64,000 bases of DNA from Zeugodacus cucurbitae (lineage: Eukaryota; Arthropoda; Insecta; Diptera; Tephritidae): positions 8,849,001 to 8,913,000 of the forward strand of contig NC_071668.1 of the NCBI RefSeq assembly GCF_028554725.1, given 5' to 3'. Positions 24,748-36,559 of the stretch are shown one piece after another; position 1 is the first letter of the stretch; each line of letters opens with the position of its first letter. The position numbers were made by a program, and so were the translations under genes. The notes under the pieces are model-generated. The model saw only the letters and a program-made list of their open reading frames with translations. It ran no database searches and was not told where the DNA came from.

Positions 24748-24794
24748 GAGACATGCTAATGATTACCTCCTCATGCCCCATTAATTCGAGCTTA

Positions 24795-26249
24795 AACAAG
24801 TAAGGAAGGGCTAAGTTCGGGTGTAACCGAACATTTTATACTCTCGCAATTTATTGATGTAATTTTATAAAGATAACACAAGTCGACCCATATATTTGGT
24901 ATAAAGTTCAATAGAATAACGAAAATCATCATAAATAGTATATGGGGACTGAGGTAATTCCTAAACCGATTTCACTCGTTTTCACCAACAAGATACAATG
25001 TATCGAAGACTATACGCTCACTTAATTTAATATTACTTATAATTAGGTATATGGGATCTGGGGGAAGTTATGACCCGATTTTTACCATTTCAGGTACAGA
25101 GAGAAACTGTTATAAGAAAAAAATTCAGAGGGAATGAATTACATAAAAATATCTGAGGGATTTACCTATATTTTCGGTGAAAAATTAACCTTAGGCACTG
25201 AGTTCTTCATGTTCGATATCAGGGGCCTTGAAAAGTCATGGTCCGATTTTGACAATTTTTCCACAAGTGATGTCACAGCTCAAATACAGTATTTGTGTAA
25301 AGTTTTATTCCGCTAGCTTCATTGGTTCCTTATGAATACATTATAAAGTAAACGAATCAGATGGAATTCAAAATTGAGTTATATGGGAAGTAGACGTAGT
25401 TGTTAACCGATTTCGCCCATATTCCACCCGTGTCATCAGGGTGTCAAGAAAGTGATATATACCGAATTTCATTGAAATCGGTCGAATAGTTCTTGAGATA
25501 TGGTTTTTGACCCATAAGTGGGCGACGCCACGCCCATTTTACATTTTGTAAAAAAATCTCAGTGCAGCTTCCTTCTGCCATTTCTTATGTAAAATTTGGT
25601 GCTTCTGACGTTTTTCGTTAGTGAGTTAACCCACTTTTAGTAATTTTCAATATAACCTTTGTATGGGAGGGAGGTCCTTCATTTTTGGACTGTATAAGGA
25701 AATGGCTAGAAGAAACGACTGCAGAAAATTTGGCTTATATAGCTTTATTGGTTTGCGAGTTATATACAAAAAACCTATTTGGGGGCGGGGTCACGCCCAC
25801 TTTTCCAAAAAAATACATCCAAATGTGCCCCTCCCTAATGGGATCCTATGTTCCAAATTTCATTTTCATAACTTTATTTATGGCTTAATTATGACACTGT
25901 ATAAGTTTTCGGTTTCCTCCATTTTGTCGGCGTGGCAGTGGACCGATTTTGTCCATTTTCGAAAGCAACCTCCTCAGGGTGCCAAGGAACATATGTTCCA
26001 AGTTTCATTAAGATATCTTAATTTTTACTCAAGTTATCGCTTGCACGGACAGACGGACAGACGGACAGACAGACAGACGGACAGACGGACAGACGGACGG
26101 ACAGACATCCGGATTTCAAATCTACTCGTCATCCTGATCATTTATGTATATATAACCCCATATCTAACTCTTATATTTCTTGGTGACACAAACAACCGTT
26201 ATGTGAACAAAACTATTATACTCAGTGCAACAGGTTGCGAGAGTATAAG
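24795..26249 (+). mobile_element. DINE-1/INE-1-like nonautonomous repeat, copy 1
   Basis: The longest copy of a family present five times in the window. It opens with AACAAGTAAGGAAGGG and a short hairpin (TTCGGGTGTAACCGAA), followed by TTATACTCTCGCAA. It closes with a stem-loop (GCAACAGGTTGC) and TTGCGAGAGTATAA, the inverse of the near-start motif. A CGGACAGA-type minisatellite lies near the 3' end (26045-26104), and CCACGCCCAC-type blocks lie in the middle. This layout parallels Drosophila DINE-1/INE-1 elements, which are Helentron-associated: subterminal inverted repeats, a 3' stem-loop and an internal minisatellite. The family link is inference from structure. The open frames inside (25663-26331) have no domain and are probably not genes. 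Confidence 0.8.
26045..26104. repeat. CGGACAGA minisatellite inside repeat copy 1
   Basis: Short tandem GGACAGAC/GGACAGACA units within the DINE-like copy. Related CTGTCCGTCC units occur at the matching place in the copy at 45180-46404. Confidence 0.9.
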
Positions 26250-27949
26250 AAAGCTTGATTCTTCTAAAAAAAATTTTAGATCCCAAAATAATTACAATGG
26301 AACTAGGACAAAATGCTCCGGCTCCCAATAAGCTATCACTGGATAGTTCTACATTCTTATCGGCACATAATGGCCAACATCACTTCACCTACTAAACACT
26401 TAATTTACTCATTAACCTTGCAAGCTTCGAACATTTATTAAATATTTCCATAAGCAACTGTATTCACACACTTGTACATATGTATGTAACCTTGTAAAGG
26501 TGTTTATGTATGCATGTATTTATATATGTTGTTGCTGTTATATTTGTAATTGTTGGCGCTCGCTAAAACACATTTGAATGGCTGCCAATTAAGCGCATTA
26601 AAATTCGTCTCAGACTTCCACGAACTATCGCAAATGCAAAGCACATCGTGTCCCTACCCAGAAGTCGGCGAAAGTATTTTTCAGCCCAGCCAATGCGGCT
26701 GCAAGCAACAAGCTACAAGCTTTAGATACATACATACATACATCCATTGGAGTATTTGTTCGCCATCGCGTGTTCTCTGTTTGAACGAAATTACAACATT
26801 TCGTAGATTTTTGTAATTGTTTGGATATTTTGTGGAGTGGTGTTCAGTGTGGTGTCTGATGATGATTTTGTCGCCTATTTCGTTGCGTGATTGTTGCTAA
26901 GTGGTTACTATTTTTGTTGTTGTTGTTATTATTGTTGCTTTTGCTGCTTGTATGTATAGCACTTGGCTTATGCAGCATATTTGTTGTTAATTGTTGTATT
27001 TTTTGTTGTTGTTGCATTGTTGGTGGCATTATTATTCAGCTATTGCAATTAGCTGTCACTATTTTGACATATTATCGATACGTGCAACTTGTTAACGATT
27101 GCTGAACATGCTCGTAATAAATAATTTTCATATTCTCTTCTACATACATACACATGTAAATTTGTTTGTATACATTTGTTTGAGTTTGCATAACATTATT
27201 CAATTATGTTGAAGTTTTGAAGGCTTTTATGGTTTAACTTACTGACATTGTGTTACTGTGTAATTATAGCTTGGCAATTTTTCGAGCTACTGTACTCGAG
27301 ATATTTATGTATACATTTAAAAATGTAAAGCTGGACTAAAGTACTGTAAATGGATACATTTTCATTTTTACGTGTTTTTTTGAAATTGGGTTTCTACCTG
27401 AAATACTCATTGTCTTTGGAAAACAAATTCTGAAAAACAAAAATTGTCTCTCTCTCTCTTCTGGATTGACAATTAAATTACTTAAGCGATACTCATCGGA
27501 TCCCCAATATTTTGTAGTCGATTACTCTATTGAGTTTACGACAAATATGCACATAGAGGTTCCAAATCCCCTTCCAAACGAATTCAGGGAAGGACTTCCT
27601 CTTCGCATGTTTTAGATCCAGAACTTCTGTATCCACACGAATTATATGATCTTATTTTGTGATGCTCGTTTGATTGTAATGGTGCCCATCTCTGGTTATG
27701 ACCTAGTAACCAGCTTACCCACGAATCCATAAATGTTGTATTGATTCTTTCCTTGGAACACTTCAGAAGCAGTTTCATCAGATATTGTCATTGTTCACGT
27801 TTTAGTGCCACAAGCTAGGTTTAGTATAATAAGACTTACAAAATTTTACTATCTTTTGCCGAGAGAGTACTCAGCGACTGCTGGAGAGAGTTATTATGCG
27901 TTGGATTTCAAAGTAAAAATAGTTTCCAATGATTATAATCCGATGACTA
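26250..27949. other. Noncoding, no gene recognised
   Basis: AT-rich sequence with a TTG/TTA triplet tract at 26905-26940 and a short TC run near 27449-27460. No recognisable gene. Minus-strand frame 27584-27778 has no domain. Confidence 0.5.
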
Positions 27950-28400
27950 TCAAAAACCATATCTCAGGATCTAGTAACTCAATTTCGGTACGTAAAATTC
28001 TCTTAACATCCTAATGCTACGGTTTGAAAGGCGAAAAGAGAAATCGGGTTACAACCACACCTACTTCCCTCATAACATACTTCGAAGTTCGACATCTGAA
28101 TCGTTTACTTTACAATCTATAAATTATGCACTAGTGAAGATATAAATTCTATAACATTTCAAGGCCCCAGATACCGAACATGAGGACTTCAGTACTTGTG
28201 CCCTATTTTTTTTACCGAAAATATCGGTAAATCTTTCAGATTTTCTAAAGAAATTCAGAGAAGATGAGAAGTTTTCCTTATAATAGTGTGTCTATAAGCA
28301 GAAAATGGGCAAAATCGGGTCAAAACTTCCTCTAGCCCCTGTATTAAACTTCCGGTGGTCTTTATACCTATCGGTATATATTTTTCTGTCACAAATACCA
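27950..28400 (-). mobile_element. Eroded DINE-like fragment, copy 5
   Basis: Blocks such as CAAAAACCATATCTCAGGA, TCTGAATCGTTTACTTTACA and AAGGCCCCAGATACCGAACA match the internal part of the copies at 45180-46404 and 54504-55408, in the same order and on the same strand. Both ends are missing and divergence is clearly higher, so this is an older insertion. Confidence 0.7.
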
Positions 28401-30739
28401 TCAAATTTTATCAAATTCTCTTGATTTAATAAAAAATTATAATTTTTGACAGATATTTGACATTTGAACCATTCACAATAGTTGTAACCCCTAAATGAGT
28501 TATCCTTTCTCTTTCATTTTTGTACTGAATTCAACTGTTATTTTTATAGATAACTGTAAGTTAAAGCGGTTATTTTAGTTTTCTTTCATATTTTTGGACG
28601 AAAATGAAAAATAAAAATAAAAAATTAAATAAAAATCGAAGATATATTTTTATAAAAACTTAATTACCTAACACTATTTTCAATTGAATTGTTATTGAAA
28701 CAATTTCATCATTAAAACACCTGACAATTGAACTGATTGAATTCAGCGCTATCGCCGACGATGAGACTTCTTCTCAACTTGATGCCTCCATTATTGCCAC
28801 TTCCATTATATTCGCTTTCAGAGACAATTTGTGGGTGAGGTTGTTGTCATTGGTGATTGTCGTCGGAAATTCCACAATTCTATTTTATAATAATTTAAAT
28901 TGATTTCCATTGCTCTGCGGCTGCCTATTGAGGCATTTAGTCAATGCAAATGTTTTCCTGATTGTGAACATAGTATTTTCAAAACGCGCCACACAACTGT
29001 CAAAGCGCTTGACAATCGGTATGACAGTTGTGGCATTCATAAGTACACGGAGTAAAATAATAAATTTGGAATTTTTGTCGTAGTTTTTTTCGACTTCTTA
29101 AATTTTTGCGAATTTCGAAAATTTTTGTCGGAAAGAGTATTATAAATATTTTAATACAAAATTTCAAAAAATATCCTTCATTAAATTTTTCGAAATTTTC
29201 GAATTTCTCCAACTGCATCAATGACGCACAATATTTATCACTGCAGTCAGACAATTAAATTACAATAAAAAATATCCAAGTGGCAGCCAGTTGCACCTGC
29301 CGCGATGCCCATATATGGCCATGTGGCTAATAATACAAATGTCAGTGACGCAGTTGTCGAAGTGTGTGCACAATTTCCTGAAATTATTTCACAAAGAATG
29401 TCAACAATTGTTGATAGAGAAATAATATTAAATTAAATAGAAATTAATTAGCTCGTTGTTGAATGGAGGCATGTAGGCATTTGTGTGGAATTTTCTGTGA
29501 TTTATATATATATTAGATTTGACCTTTTTGGCCTGAAATAGCTGATATCGGATCCAAAAGCGAAACTACCCCCAATATCATAACAGCGGATTAATTATCA
29601 AATCATTAACTTGTGGATTGATTTTCTTAGATAATCTTGAAATAAGGTAACTCTACTCGAATCAATATTGTCTCCAGAGTATAGATTCTTCTACCGCAAT
29701 CTCAAGTTCTGTTTCTACCAACCTAAGCCCTTTCTGACTTAGTGGTATATATGTTATTATTAATTTTCTAAAATCGCTTGTCAGTTTCTTTTCTATTTCC
29801 GCATTTTTTTGTACCGTAATTGCTTACTTAATCTAATATCAACAATTATGGCCACATAATTGCTATCTGCAGATCTAACAAATTGAACGACAAAGTCAAA
29901 CATAAGAAATGAAATATTTACCGCGCCAATAGTGCCAGCTGTACGAAAATTAAAGAAAAATATTAAATATAAATTAAGCACACACACACACATACATATA
30001 TGGCAACAAACAAGCACACAAAGGCCACATAATTATGAATACAAAAGAAAATCAATAATTTGCCAAGCATTTTGTGAAATGAAATGAGAAGATCAATGCG
30101 CGCTGACAGTTAGACAACAGTTGGTGGGGCGCACCAAATCTATAATATATGAGCGCACATGCAATAGGTAAATATATACACAGTTATATACACAGCAACA
30201 ATATGTATATGAAGCACAGATGTGTGTTGTTGCTGCTACAAACAAAAGGCGTATGCTCGCAGTCAAGGCTTTGACTTTGAAAACAGCTTAACAGCAGCTT
30301 AAGTGCGCCGCTTAATGGCCGTTGGCATACATATACAATATGCTTACATATTAGAGTCTCTACATGCATATGTGTATATATGAGTAAGTAAGTGCTTTTG
30401 CTGGCAATTGTTGGTTGTCGCTGTTGGCCGATGGCGCTGCCAATGTCTGACCATCAAACGTCAAATCAACAAGCATCACATCGAAAATACAGCAGCTTTG
30501 TATGCTGGCTGGCATGAGAGGCAAGTAGCAGCAGCAGCTCAGCAGCCACAGCGCCAACAGCAAGCAGCAAGCAACAACAGTGGGAAGCGCGCAAACAGAC
30601 ACCGTGGCATTTCGCACATAACTACGCACATATAATTTATATTTACATATACACACATGCGCAAATATACATATTTGTCTAGCGCGCTTGGTCAATGCTA
30701 AAACGCTAAAGCTATTTGCAATTGTTGCTCTTGTCTATG
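28401..30739. other. Noncoding, no gene recognised
   Basis: AT-rich DNA with TA and CA microsatellite patches (for example 29983-29999). A CAG/CAA-rich patch at 30520-30590 generates poly-Gln and poly-Ala frames. No supportable gene. Confidence 0.5.
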
Positions 30740-31110
30740 CTGGGCTGTCAACACTTCCTCACGCCAACGCCACACCCATTAACGCGTTGCTTCGCGGCGC
30801 GGCGCGACGTGGTACTACGCGGCATGGAGCGCGCGCGCGGTGTTAAGTCGCGCGCACACATACAGAAATAAAAAGAATCACGCCACGTCTTTGCAAAAGT
30901 TAATAAATAATGGTAATGCCACACACACACATACGGAAAGATATTTATGTATGCGCGCACGTGTTTTTACTGCGCGCGCTTGGTGTGTGTGTGTGTGTGC
31001 GCGGAGCCAAAGTGTCTGGTGTTTGGTTTAGGCGTTTGCGTTTGCGCCGTCGATAATTTCGTACCATTGCCTAGCGCGTTCCGCGGTTGCTTTTATTGCT
31101 ATTTGTTGTT
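30740..31110. promoter_or_regulatory. CpG-rich island with alternating CG tracts
   Basis: A sharp local rise in G+C and CpG: GCTTCGCGGCGCGGCGCGAC near 30788, GAGCGCGCGCGCGG near 30827, GTCGCGCGCACAC and TGCGCGCGCTTGG, then a GT run at 30982-30999. Fly promoters and enhancers are often G+C-richer than their surroundings. The alternating purine-pyrimidine runs could also adopt Z-DNA. No exon or TATA box can be assigned, so the regulatory role is inference. Confidence 0.3.
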
Positions 31111-32186
31111 GTTTTAGTTGTTGTTATTCGCAGTTACTACATGTAACGGTACACGTTTTAAATCGTACGCGCGCGTTCGCACATCTCTTTCACCACAGTT
31201 TTTGACCACACACAGTTCAAATTCACTAATTTTTAGCAGCTTAATGCCAGCCCAAACGGAGCGTTGTAAAAAAAAACAACAATAACAACAACAAAAAATA
31301 AAACATATAAGACATGTAAAAAGTGGACGCGCTTTGTTGTCAGCCAATTTTGGTTAATCTATTTCACGCAACTCATCGGTTGTCTATTTAACCATTGCTC
31401 TTTAGAGGGTTTTATGGCGCGGCCGAGTTAATAATTACACTAGCTGTTGCTATTGTTGTTGCAGCGGCAGCGCGCTCCACGAAAGCCGCTTAAGTTGACT
31501 TCGTTGTCACGGCAAATCAGCAATTGAGCAAATGTTGCGCGGCAGCCTTTTCGAAAATTTTAATTTTGCGCGCAGCTGTCAAGCTATGACAGTTACTAGC
31601 TTGCTGTTGTTGTTGTTGATGCTGTTGTGTGTCGGTTTTTGAAATTTTCGCCAGCTAATTTGTTATAGTTTACGATATTGCGCTGCTGCATTTCTCGCTA
31701 TTTCACTAATTATACAGTTGTTGTTATTTATTGCGTAGCCGTATGTAGCTACTGCCTTTTAATGCTAATCACTTCGGGGAGTTTTTATAAAGTCGGTTTT
31801 TTTTGCTTTAGAATTCCATATAATTTGTAGAAAAAATATTTACCTATTTATACAAGTGTGCTTAGCGCATATTTATTTATATTTTTTAATTTTATTTTTA
31901 TATTTTTTATTTTTTTTTATTTTGTATTAAATTTTTATTTGAATTTTTAATTATTTTATTTATTCAAATATTATTTTAATACCGGCTTGCGCCATTTCTA
32001 ATTTACTTGTGATTGGATTTAATAAATTTGACATTTATCGCTGATTTTGTGGTTTCAGCATTTAAATCTGGCCACGCGTTGTGGGCACCAATAATTTTTT
32101 GGTATGAGTAGCAACCTAATTTGTGGTTGAAAAATTTCAGTTTTGTTCGGAATTTCAATTTTTGTTCCAAATGTGCTATTTCGAAA
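31111..32186. other. Noncoding; T-rich low-complexity block at 31860-31990
   Basis: No gene. CAA/TTG tracts are followed by a T-rich block of TTTATTT-type repeats at 31860-31990. Confidence 0.6.
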
Positions 32187-32210
32187 TCAAAAGACTTAAG
32201 ACACGAACCT
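32187..32210 (-). promoter_or_regulatory. Repeated 24-nt motif, copy 1
   Basis: The reverse complement carries GGTTCGTGTCTTAAGTCTTT. This is one of five copies. About 24 nt upstream, in motif orientation, is TTCACGCGC, which resembles TTCACGTGC at a similar distance in copy 2. The rest of the flank is unrelated to the other copies. Confidence 0.5.
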
Positions 32211-32437
32211 GATCGTATGATCAGCGCGTGAAATGTGAAAGTAGGGATGGGTGTAGAGTAGAAGAGCGAAGTGGGATTGTGCTAATATAATTATTTAATA
32301 ACAAAATTAGATGAAAATAAGACTTCTGGTGATCTTCTTAATGAGTTTGCGCTAATTTTCTGACATCTTGAGGATGCTGAAAGCCTTAAACTACAAACGA
32401 ACGGTTGAGGAAATATTTTTTATAAAGTCAACTAAAC

Positions 32438-33480
32438 AAGGTTAGGTTAGGTTAGGTTAGAGTGCCAGATCTTCTGTGCCACCAGAGATCTCACTTGGAC
32501 AGCTAAAGCCAGTCCTTTGTAATGCCGCAAGCTCCTAAAAATGGATGCCCAAGACACTCAAGTAACGACAAAGCGCTTTGAGCCTTTCACGAATTTTTGC
32601 AGACAACTAATTTGTAGTTGGGATTCTTCTGGTCCTGGAAGTTTGTCCTGCCAAGATATTTCCGCCATGATTTCCAACGCCTACCGTGCTCAACGACCAA
32701 TGTAGAGAGGCAAGTGGATGGAGGGTCACCAGCTTGTTCCCACTCTGATGAGATTGCAGCTTGGGTGCCCTTACACGCTTTGCAGTTTCCAGCGATGCCG
32801 CTATAGCCTGGGACCCAAACGGGTATTATATTAAACTAGCATTCCTTGTATTGCCGCACTACTGTCCGAATGAATGCTCACCTCTCTGACAGAGGAAGCG
32901 CTATCAGATGCTGTCTTTATGGCAGCTACCTCCGCTAAAAAACGCTGTAGTAATCTGGTAGCCTAAAGCTCTACATGACGACATGCTCCTTGCAGAGGAC
33001 TCCTCCTTTCACTGTACTTTTGAACTTAGATCCATCCGTTGAAAAGTTCGCCGCGGAGATTATACTCCCCAACACAGTAATCCAGATTTCCAGGAATGCA
33101 GTCCAAGTTCTAACTTTTTAGCAATAGTACGAGTCGAGCGCCCTCCACCAGACTAGTACTCCGTAAACAGTATTGGTTTGACTACGCTTTCGTAGAGCCA
33201 AGGCTACAACATTTGGAGAGAGGCCCCATCTCTTCCCGATGGCTCCTCTGCAACAGTATAAGGCAACCTTCTTAATCCTTTCTTCAATGTTAGGTCTCCA
33301 GGTTAGCTTCCTATGAGGCCCAAGTTGAGGCGCAAGTATTTCATCTTTTCTACAGGTTTAAGCCGAGATCCTCTCAGTGAGCGGGGTGGGACGTCCGGTA
33401 TTTTGTATGACCTTGTAAATAACGCCAAGTTTTACTAGGATTAACGGTTAAGCCGCTTCTGTTCGCCTAATTGGCAACCA
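32438..33480 (-). pseudogene. LINE ORF2 fragment (RT C-terminus and RNase H)
   Basis: A non-LTR retrotransposon ORF2 fragment on the minus strand, broken by several stops and frameshifts. From about 33330 to 33100 it reads as the reverse transcriptase C-terminal region, with WGLSPNVVALALRKR and VYGVLVW. From about 33060 to 32850 it reads as RNase H, with FSTDGSKFKS, AEVAAIKTASDS and VREVSIHSDSSAAIQ. RNase H helps LINE reverse transcription by degrading the RNA template and is typical of I- and LOA-type clades. The 3' end in minus-strand sense runs out into four CTAAC repeats at about 32441-32460. The copy is dead. It belongs to the same broad family as 39120-39960. Confidence 0.8.
32441..32460. 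repeat. Short (TTAGG)n run at LINE end
   Basis: Four GGTTA/TTAGG pentamers directly abut the 3' end of the LINE fragment. The sequence equals the ancestral arthropod telomere repeat, but it is very short and interstitial. Confidence 0.9.
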
Positions 33481-33509
33481 CCCGAATATATCCTTAACAA
33501 GCTAAATCA

Positions 33510-33810
33510 CACAAATTTTGTAATTTCGGGATTTACAAGTTACAATTTCGGTATCCCGAAGATTTTCGGGATTTGTTTGCCTTTTTTAATGTTAAAGCAT
33601 TTGTTTATATATAACACATATAGCTTCTCACTTTGGAATTAAAAATTTCCATTTCGGGATCACGAAAATTTTCGAGATTTCTCCGTATTTTTGATTTTAA
33701 CGCATTTGTGAACATTTTTCATTACATTTATTTTTTGCTCATAAATATTTTTTCACCTTAAAATAAGAAAATCAACTTCGTGATCCCGAAAATTGTCGGG
33801 ATTTCTCTGT
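33510..33810. repeat. Palindromic CCCGAAAATTTTCGGG repeat, second locus
   Basis: Three decayed units carry ATCCCGAARATTTTCGGGAT or a close variant near 33550, 33656 and 33781, a period of 106-125 bp. Two of them are followed by TTTTTGATTTTAACRMATTT. The core matches the repeat at 8421-8646. Confidence 0.75.
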
Positions 33811-34549
33811 ATTTTTGATTTTAACAAATTTGTACATACATATGTAGAGTATAGAATACATATTCACTCACTTCTCAATTTTTTGTGTATTTTGAAAAAT
33901 ATTTATCAGTGCCACACCCCTTACAACATTAACGAGCAGCAGCTAACACCAACAAGAAAATTTCCAAAAAATTCTAAAGTTAACACACACACATCTACTG
34001 ATCTACACAGCCCTAATAACCCACACACTCACAATCAAAATTTGAAACTCTCTCTGTGTGTGTGTATCCCTCAACTCTCGGCAACTGCAATGGCAATGTG
34101 CCCTGCGGCAGCCAACGGCAATCATCATTGGCTTGCAGGGTGGTCCACTCATTCGTAACGATTTGGCTGCACCGCCAATTGCAGCTCGTTTGGGCCCTTT
34201 TTATGTATTTACGGCCCGTTTTTGGTGGGCCATTTTGTCTGTGCGGCGTGGCCTCCCTTTTCGGAAATTATTGTTATTGCTATTGTTGTTGTGGGCAGTA
34301 TATTTGTTTTTTTATTTATTTTCAGTTTGTTCTTACTTACGATATTGCGATTTGCAAGTGTTGTGGTGTTTGTGTGTGCCAACAACTGTTTACTGCTGAC
34401 CGCACTCACGAATTGCATTAAAATTGCAATTTCGGCGTACAAAGTTCATGTCGGCCGATGTGCGCTCCTCTTTGTTTGGCTTTTTTTCCTCCAACTGATT
34501 TGCACACGCACACTCAAACATACAAACAGAAAATGATTACAGTTTGTTA
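33811..34549. other. Noncoding, no gene recognised
   Basis: Several long frames overlap on both strands at 33793-34536. They are rich in Leu, Phe, Cys and Val on one strand and Asn and Lys on the other, the signature of TTG/CAA tracts. None has a domain. Confidence 0.5.
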
Positions 34550-35470
34550 GCGCGCTGCGGTATGCGCCTGCGCTGAGTGGCTGAGTTGTTGCTATTGTTG
34601 TTGTGCGCTACTTGTGCAATGCGCACGCGCGTCGGACAAACCACGATTTCAGCGCTTGCGCTCGTGTTCTTCTGCGAGTTATTGGACGATTTATTTGTTT
34701 TAATTTTTATTTGCGCATTTATTTTAAAATTTTCGCTTGTGTTGTTGTTGTTTGTTTGTTTTTGTTTTTGTTATATTTAATGCTTTTTCCCTTCCAAAAA
34801 AGTGACTTAACTTTCAACGCTTCTTCTTCTTTGTTGAGCGCTGTAAGGCGTGTTGTTGGTTTGTTTATTCGCCTGGTTGTTGTTGTTGCGTTTGTTGAGA
34901 CCGCCGCGTTGCGCCGCACACAGAATTGAAAGTAATTTATTTCTTTATTGTTTTACGAACTTACAATGCAACTGTGGCCTGCGCCGCCCCGGCAGACAAG
35001 CTGACCATGCAGCGCAACGAGCTCGCGCACACAGACAAGCTGGCGGATGGGTCAGCCTGCCATACCACGGCCAAGACTCACCCAGCAGGCGCAGCGCAGG
35101 ATGGAGGAGAACGAAGACATGCCACAATGCGACGAGTGCGTGTTGTGGTCGAAATTTGTGGCATTGTCCGGCGGCGGAGAGGTGCGGCGCGGCGCTTGAG
35201 ATGTGCAGCAGGCACTGTTGTTGATGCTGCTGTACTTGCTTGCTGTTGTTCTTGCTATTGTTGTTGTAGTTCTTGTTGTTGCCGCTGCCAGATGCAACAT
35301 GCAACTTCAAAGCCTGCGGACACGATCGACTGCCAACAATGCAGTAAAGCAAACACAGCGCGCAATCACAGCAGCAACAACAATAGCAACTGCAACAACA
35401 AAGCTTGTAGCGCGCGCAATAAAAAGCTCGGATATACAACAATAAAATAAAATTGCAAGCGAACAACAAC
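34550..35470. promoter_or_regulatory. G+C-rich island
   Basis: About 0.9 kb of clearly higher G+C than the surroundings, with many CpG and GCGC steps (for example GCGGCGGAGAGGTGCGGCGC near 35169). It also has CAG/TTG triplet tracts. Long frames exist on both strands, including 34926-35450 (+) and 34945-35469 (-). They arise from stop-poor composition and have no recognisable domain. A promoter-proximal or enhancer role is plausible but unproven. Confidence 0.3.
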
Positions 35471-35527
35471 TATTTAAGCGTAGCAGTTAAAGTGTAGCTC
35501 ATCAGTGTCATTTGGATTTGCAAGAGG
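35471..35527 (+). promoter_or_regulatory. Possible core promoter and first donor site
   Basis: TATTTAAG at 35471 is followed 33 nt later by TCAGTG, with the initiator A at 35504. GAG|GTATGT, a possible 5' splice site, comes 22 nt after that at 35527. The site sits at the downstream edge of the G+C-rich island. The arrangement fits a short noncoding first exon, but each element alone is common by chance. Confidence 0.25.
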
Positions 35528-36559
35528 TATGTACTGCAGCGACAGCAACTAAAACAACAACAACGACAGAAAGCTAGTGCCCATGTGTCGCTTGTGCCGA
35601 CGCCAAGCCACTTCACCTCAACTCATACCTTAGCAAGGCGGCACGCATATCCAACGTAACGCAACGCAACGTGCGCCCTAAGGAATGCGCGCATGCGCAA
35701 TGCGCAAAATGCAAAATGTCAGCTCCACTTCACTCCGTTTTCAGCGCTTCGTTTGGCTTGCGGAATTTCCATTGTTTCGGGCGCTAAGCTGACTAGCTGA
35801 CTGTGTGTGAAAATCCGCTGGCACTGCACGGTGCATAAATTGCCGCCACAGCAACTACTGCCGCTGTTGTCGCTGCTGCAACGCAAATGTTGCACACACG
35901 CTGAAATATAGGCAGTGTGTGCATCCGTGTTGTACTTCGTTTTGTTTTAATTTTACATTTCGATTTTTGATTTCTTTTTTTTTTTTGTATTTTGTCTCTC
36001 ATTTTGGTGTATTCTTCTTCTCCTGTTGTGTGTTGCAGGCTGGTTGTCTCGCTAACCAAGCTAAATGTGCTGTGCCGCATGTGTGGCATTTAGGCAATTA
36101 AAATTTTTCAAGTGTTTAGCTCTTGTTCTGCTGCTGCTGCTGCTGCTGTTGTTCGTGCCTCTGCAACTCCCTTACGCCTCTCTTCCTGCGCGCTTCACCT
36201 TAACCTACAACTACTTGCCGCTTTTGTGTGCTTTAATGCTTGCTGTTGGAGTAGTTGTTGTTGCGTTTTTCTCTTATTTTACAGCCAGTTAATTTATGTG
36301 GCTCGGCAGTGAATGAAAATTTATTTGTGATACAATCGAACTGCATACAAATCGAAACAATGTTAATTTAACTAAATTGCGTGCGCCGCGATTTAATGTT
36401 TGTAAAGTGGAGATTTAAAGTTCCATTATATGTATACTAGTGGGTATTTAAATTGTACATTTATTGCGTGTAAAAATAGATAAGTGCGCGTTTCGCAAAT
36501 CATGGGTGACAATGGTGGATGTGGAGAAGAAGTTGGTGGAAATATATAAATTACAACAG
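35528..36559. other. Noncoding; isolated strong acceptor at 36038
   Basis: A long pyrimidine tract ends in TTGCAG at 36038, a good 3' splice site. No downstream donor or open, recognisable coding sequence follows. A CTG run lies near 36127-36150. Confidence 0.35.

Noticed and set aside
25663..26331. 222-codon open frame
   Set aside because: It lies inside a DINE-like repeat copy and runs through the CGGACAGA minisatellite. The other copies do not keep the frame, so it is not a gene.
32441..32460. Telomere-like (TTAGG)4
   Set aside because: Too short and internal, attached to a LINE end. Flies do not use TTAGG telomeres, so it is not telomeric.
33793..34536. Several overlapping frames above 100 codons
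   Set aside because: They coincide with TTG/CAA-rich DNA in three plus-strand frames and one minus-strand frame, with no domain.
34926..35469. 174-codon open frames on both strands
   Set aside because: They occupy the same G+C-rich, stop-poor, triplet-repeat DNA in opposite orientations. Composition is Cys/Ala/Asn/Ser-rich with no domain.
36038..36110. Strong acceptor followed by possible exon
   Set aside because: No donor and no open conserved frame follow within a plausible distance.
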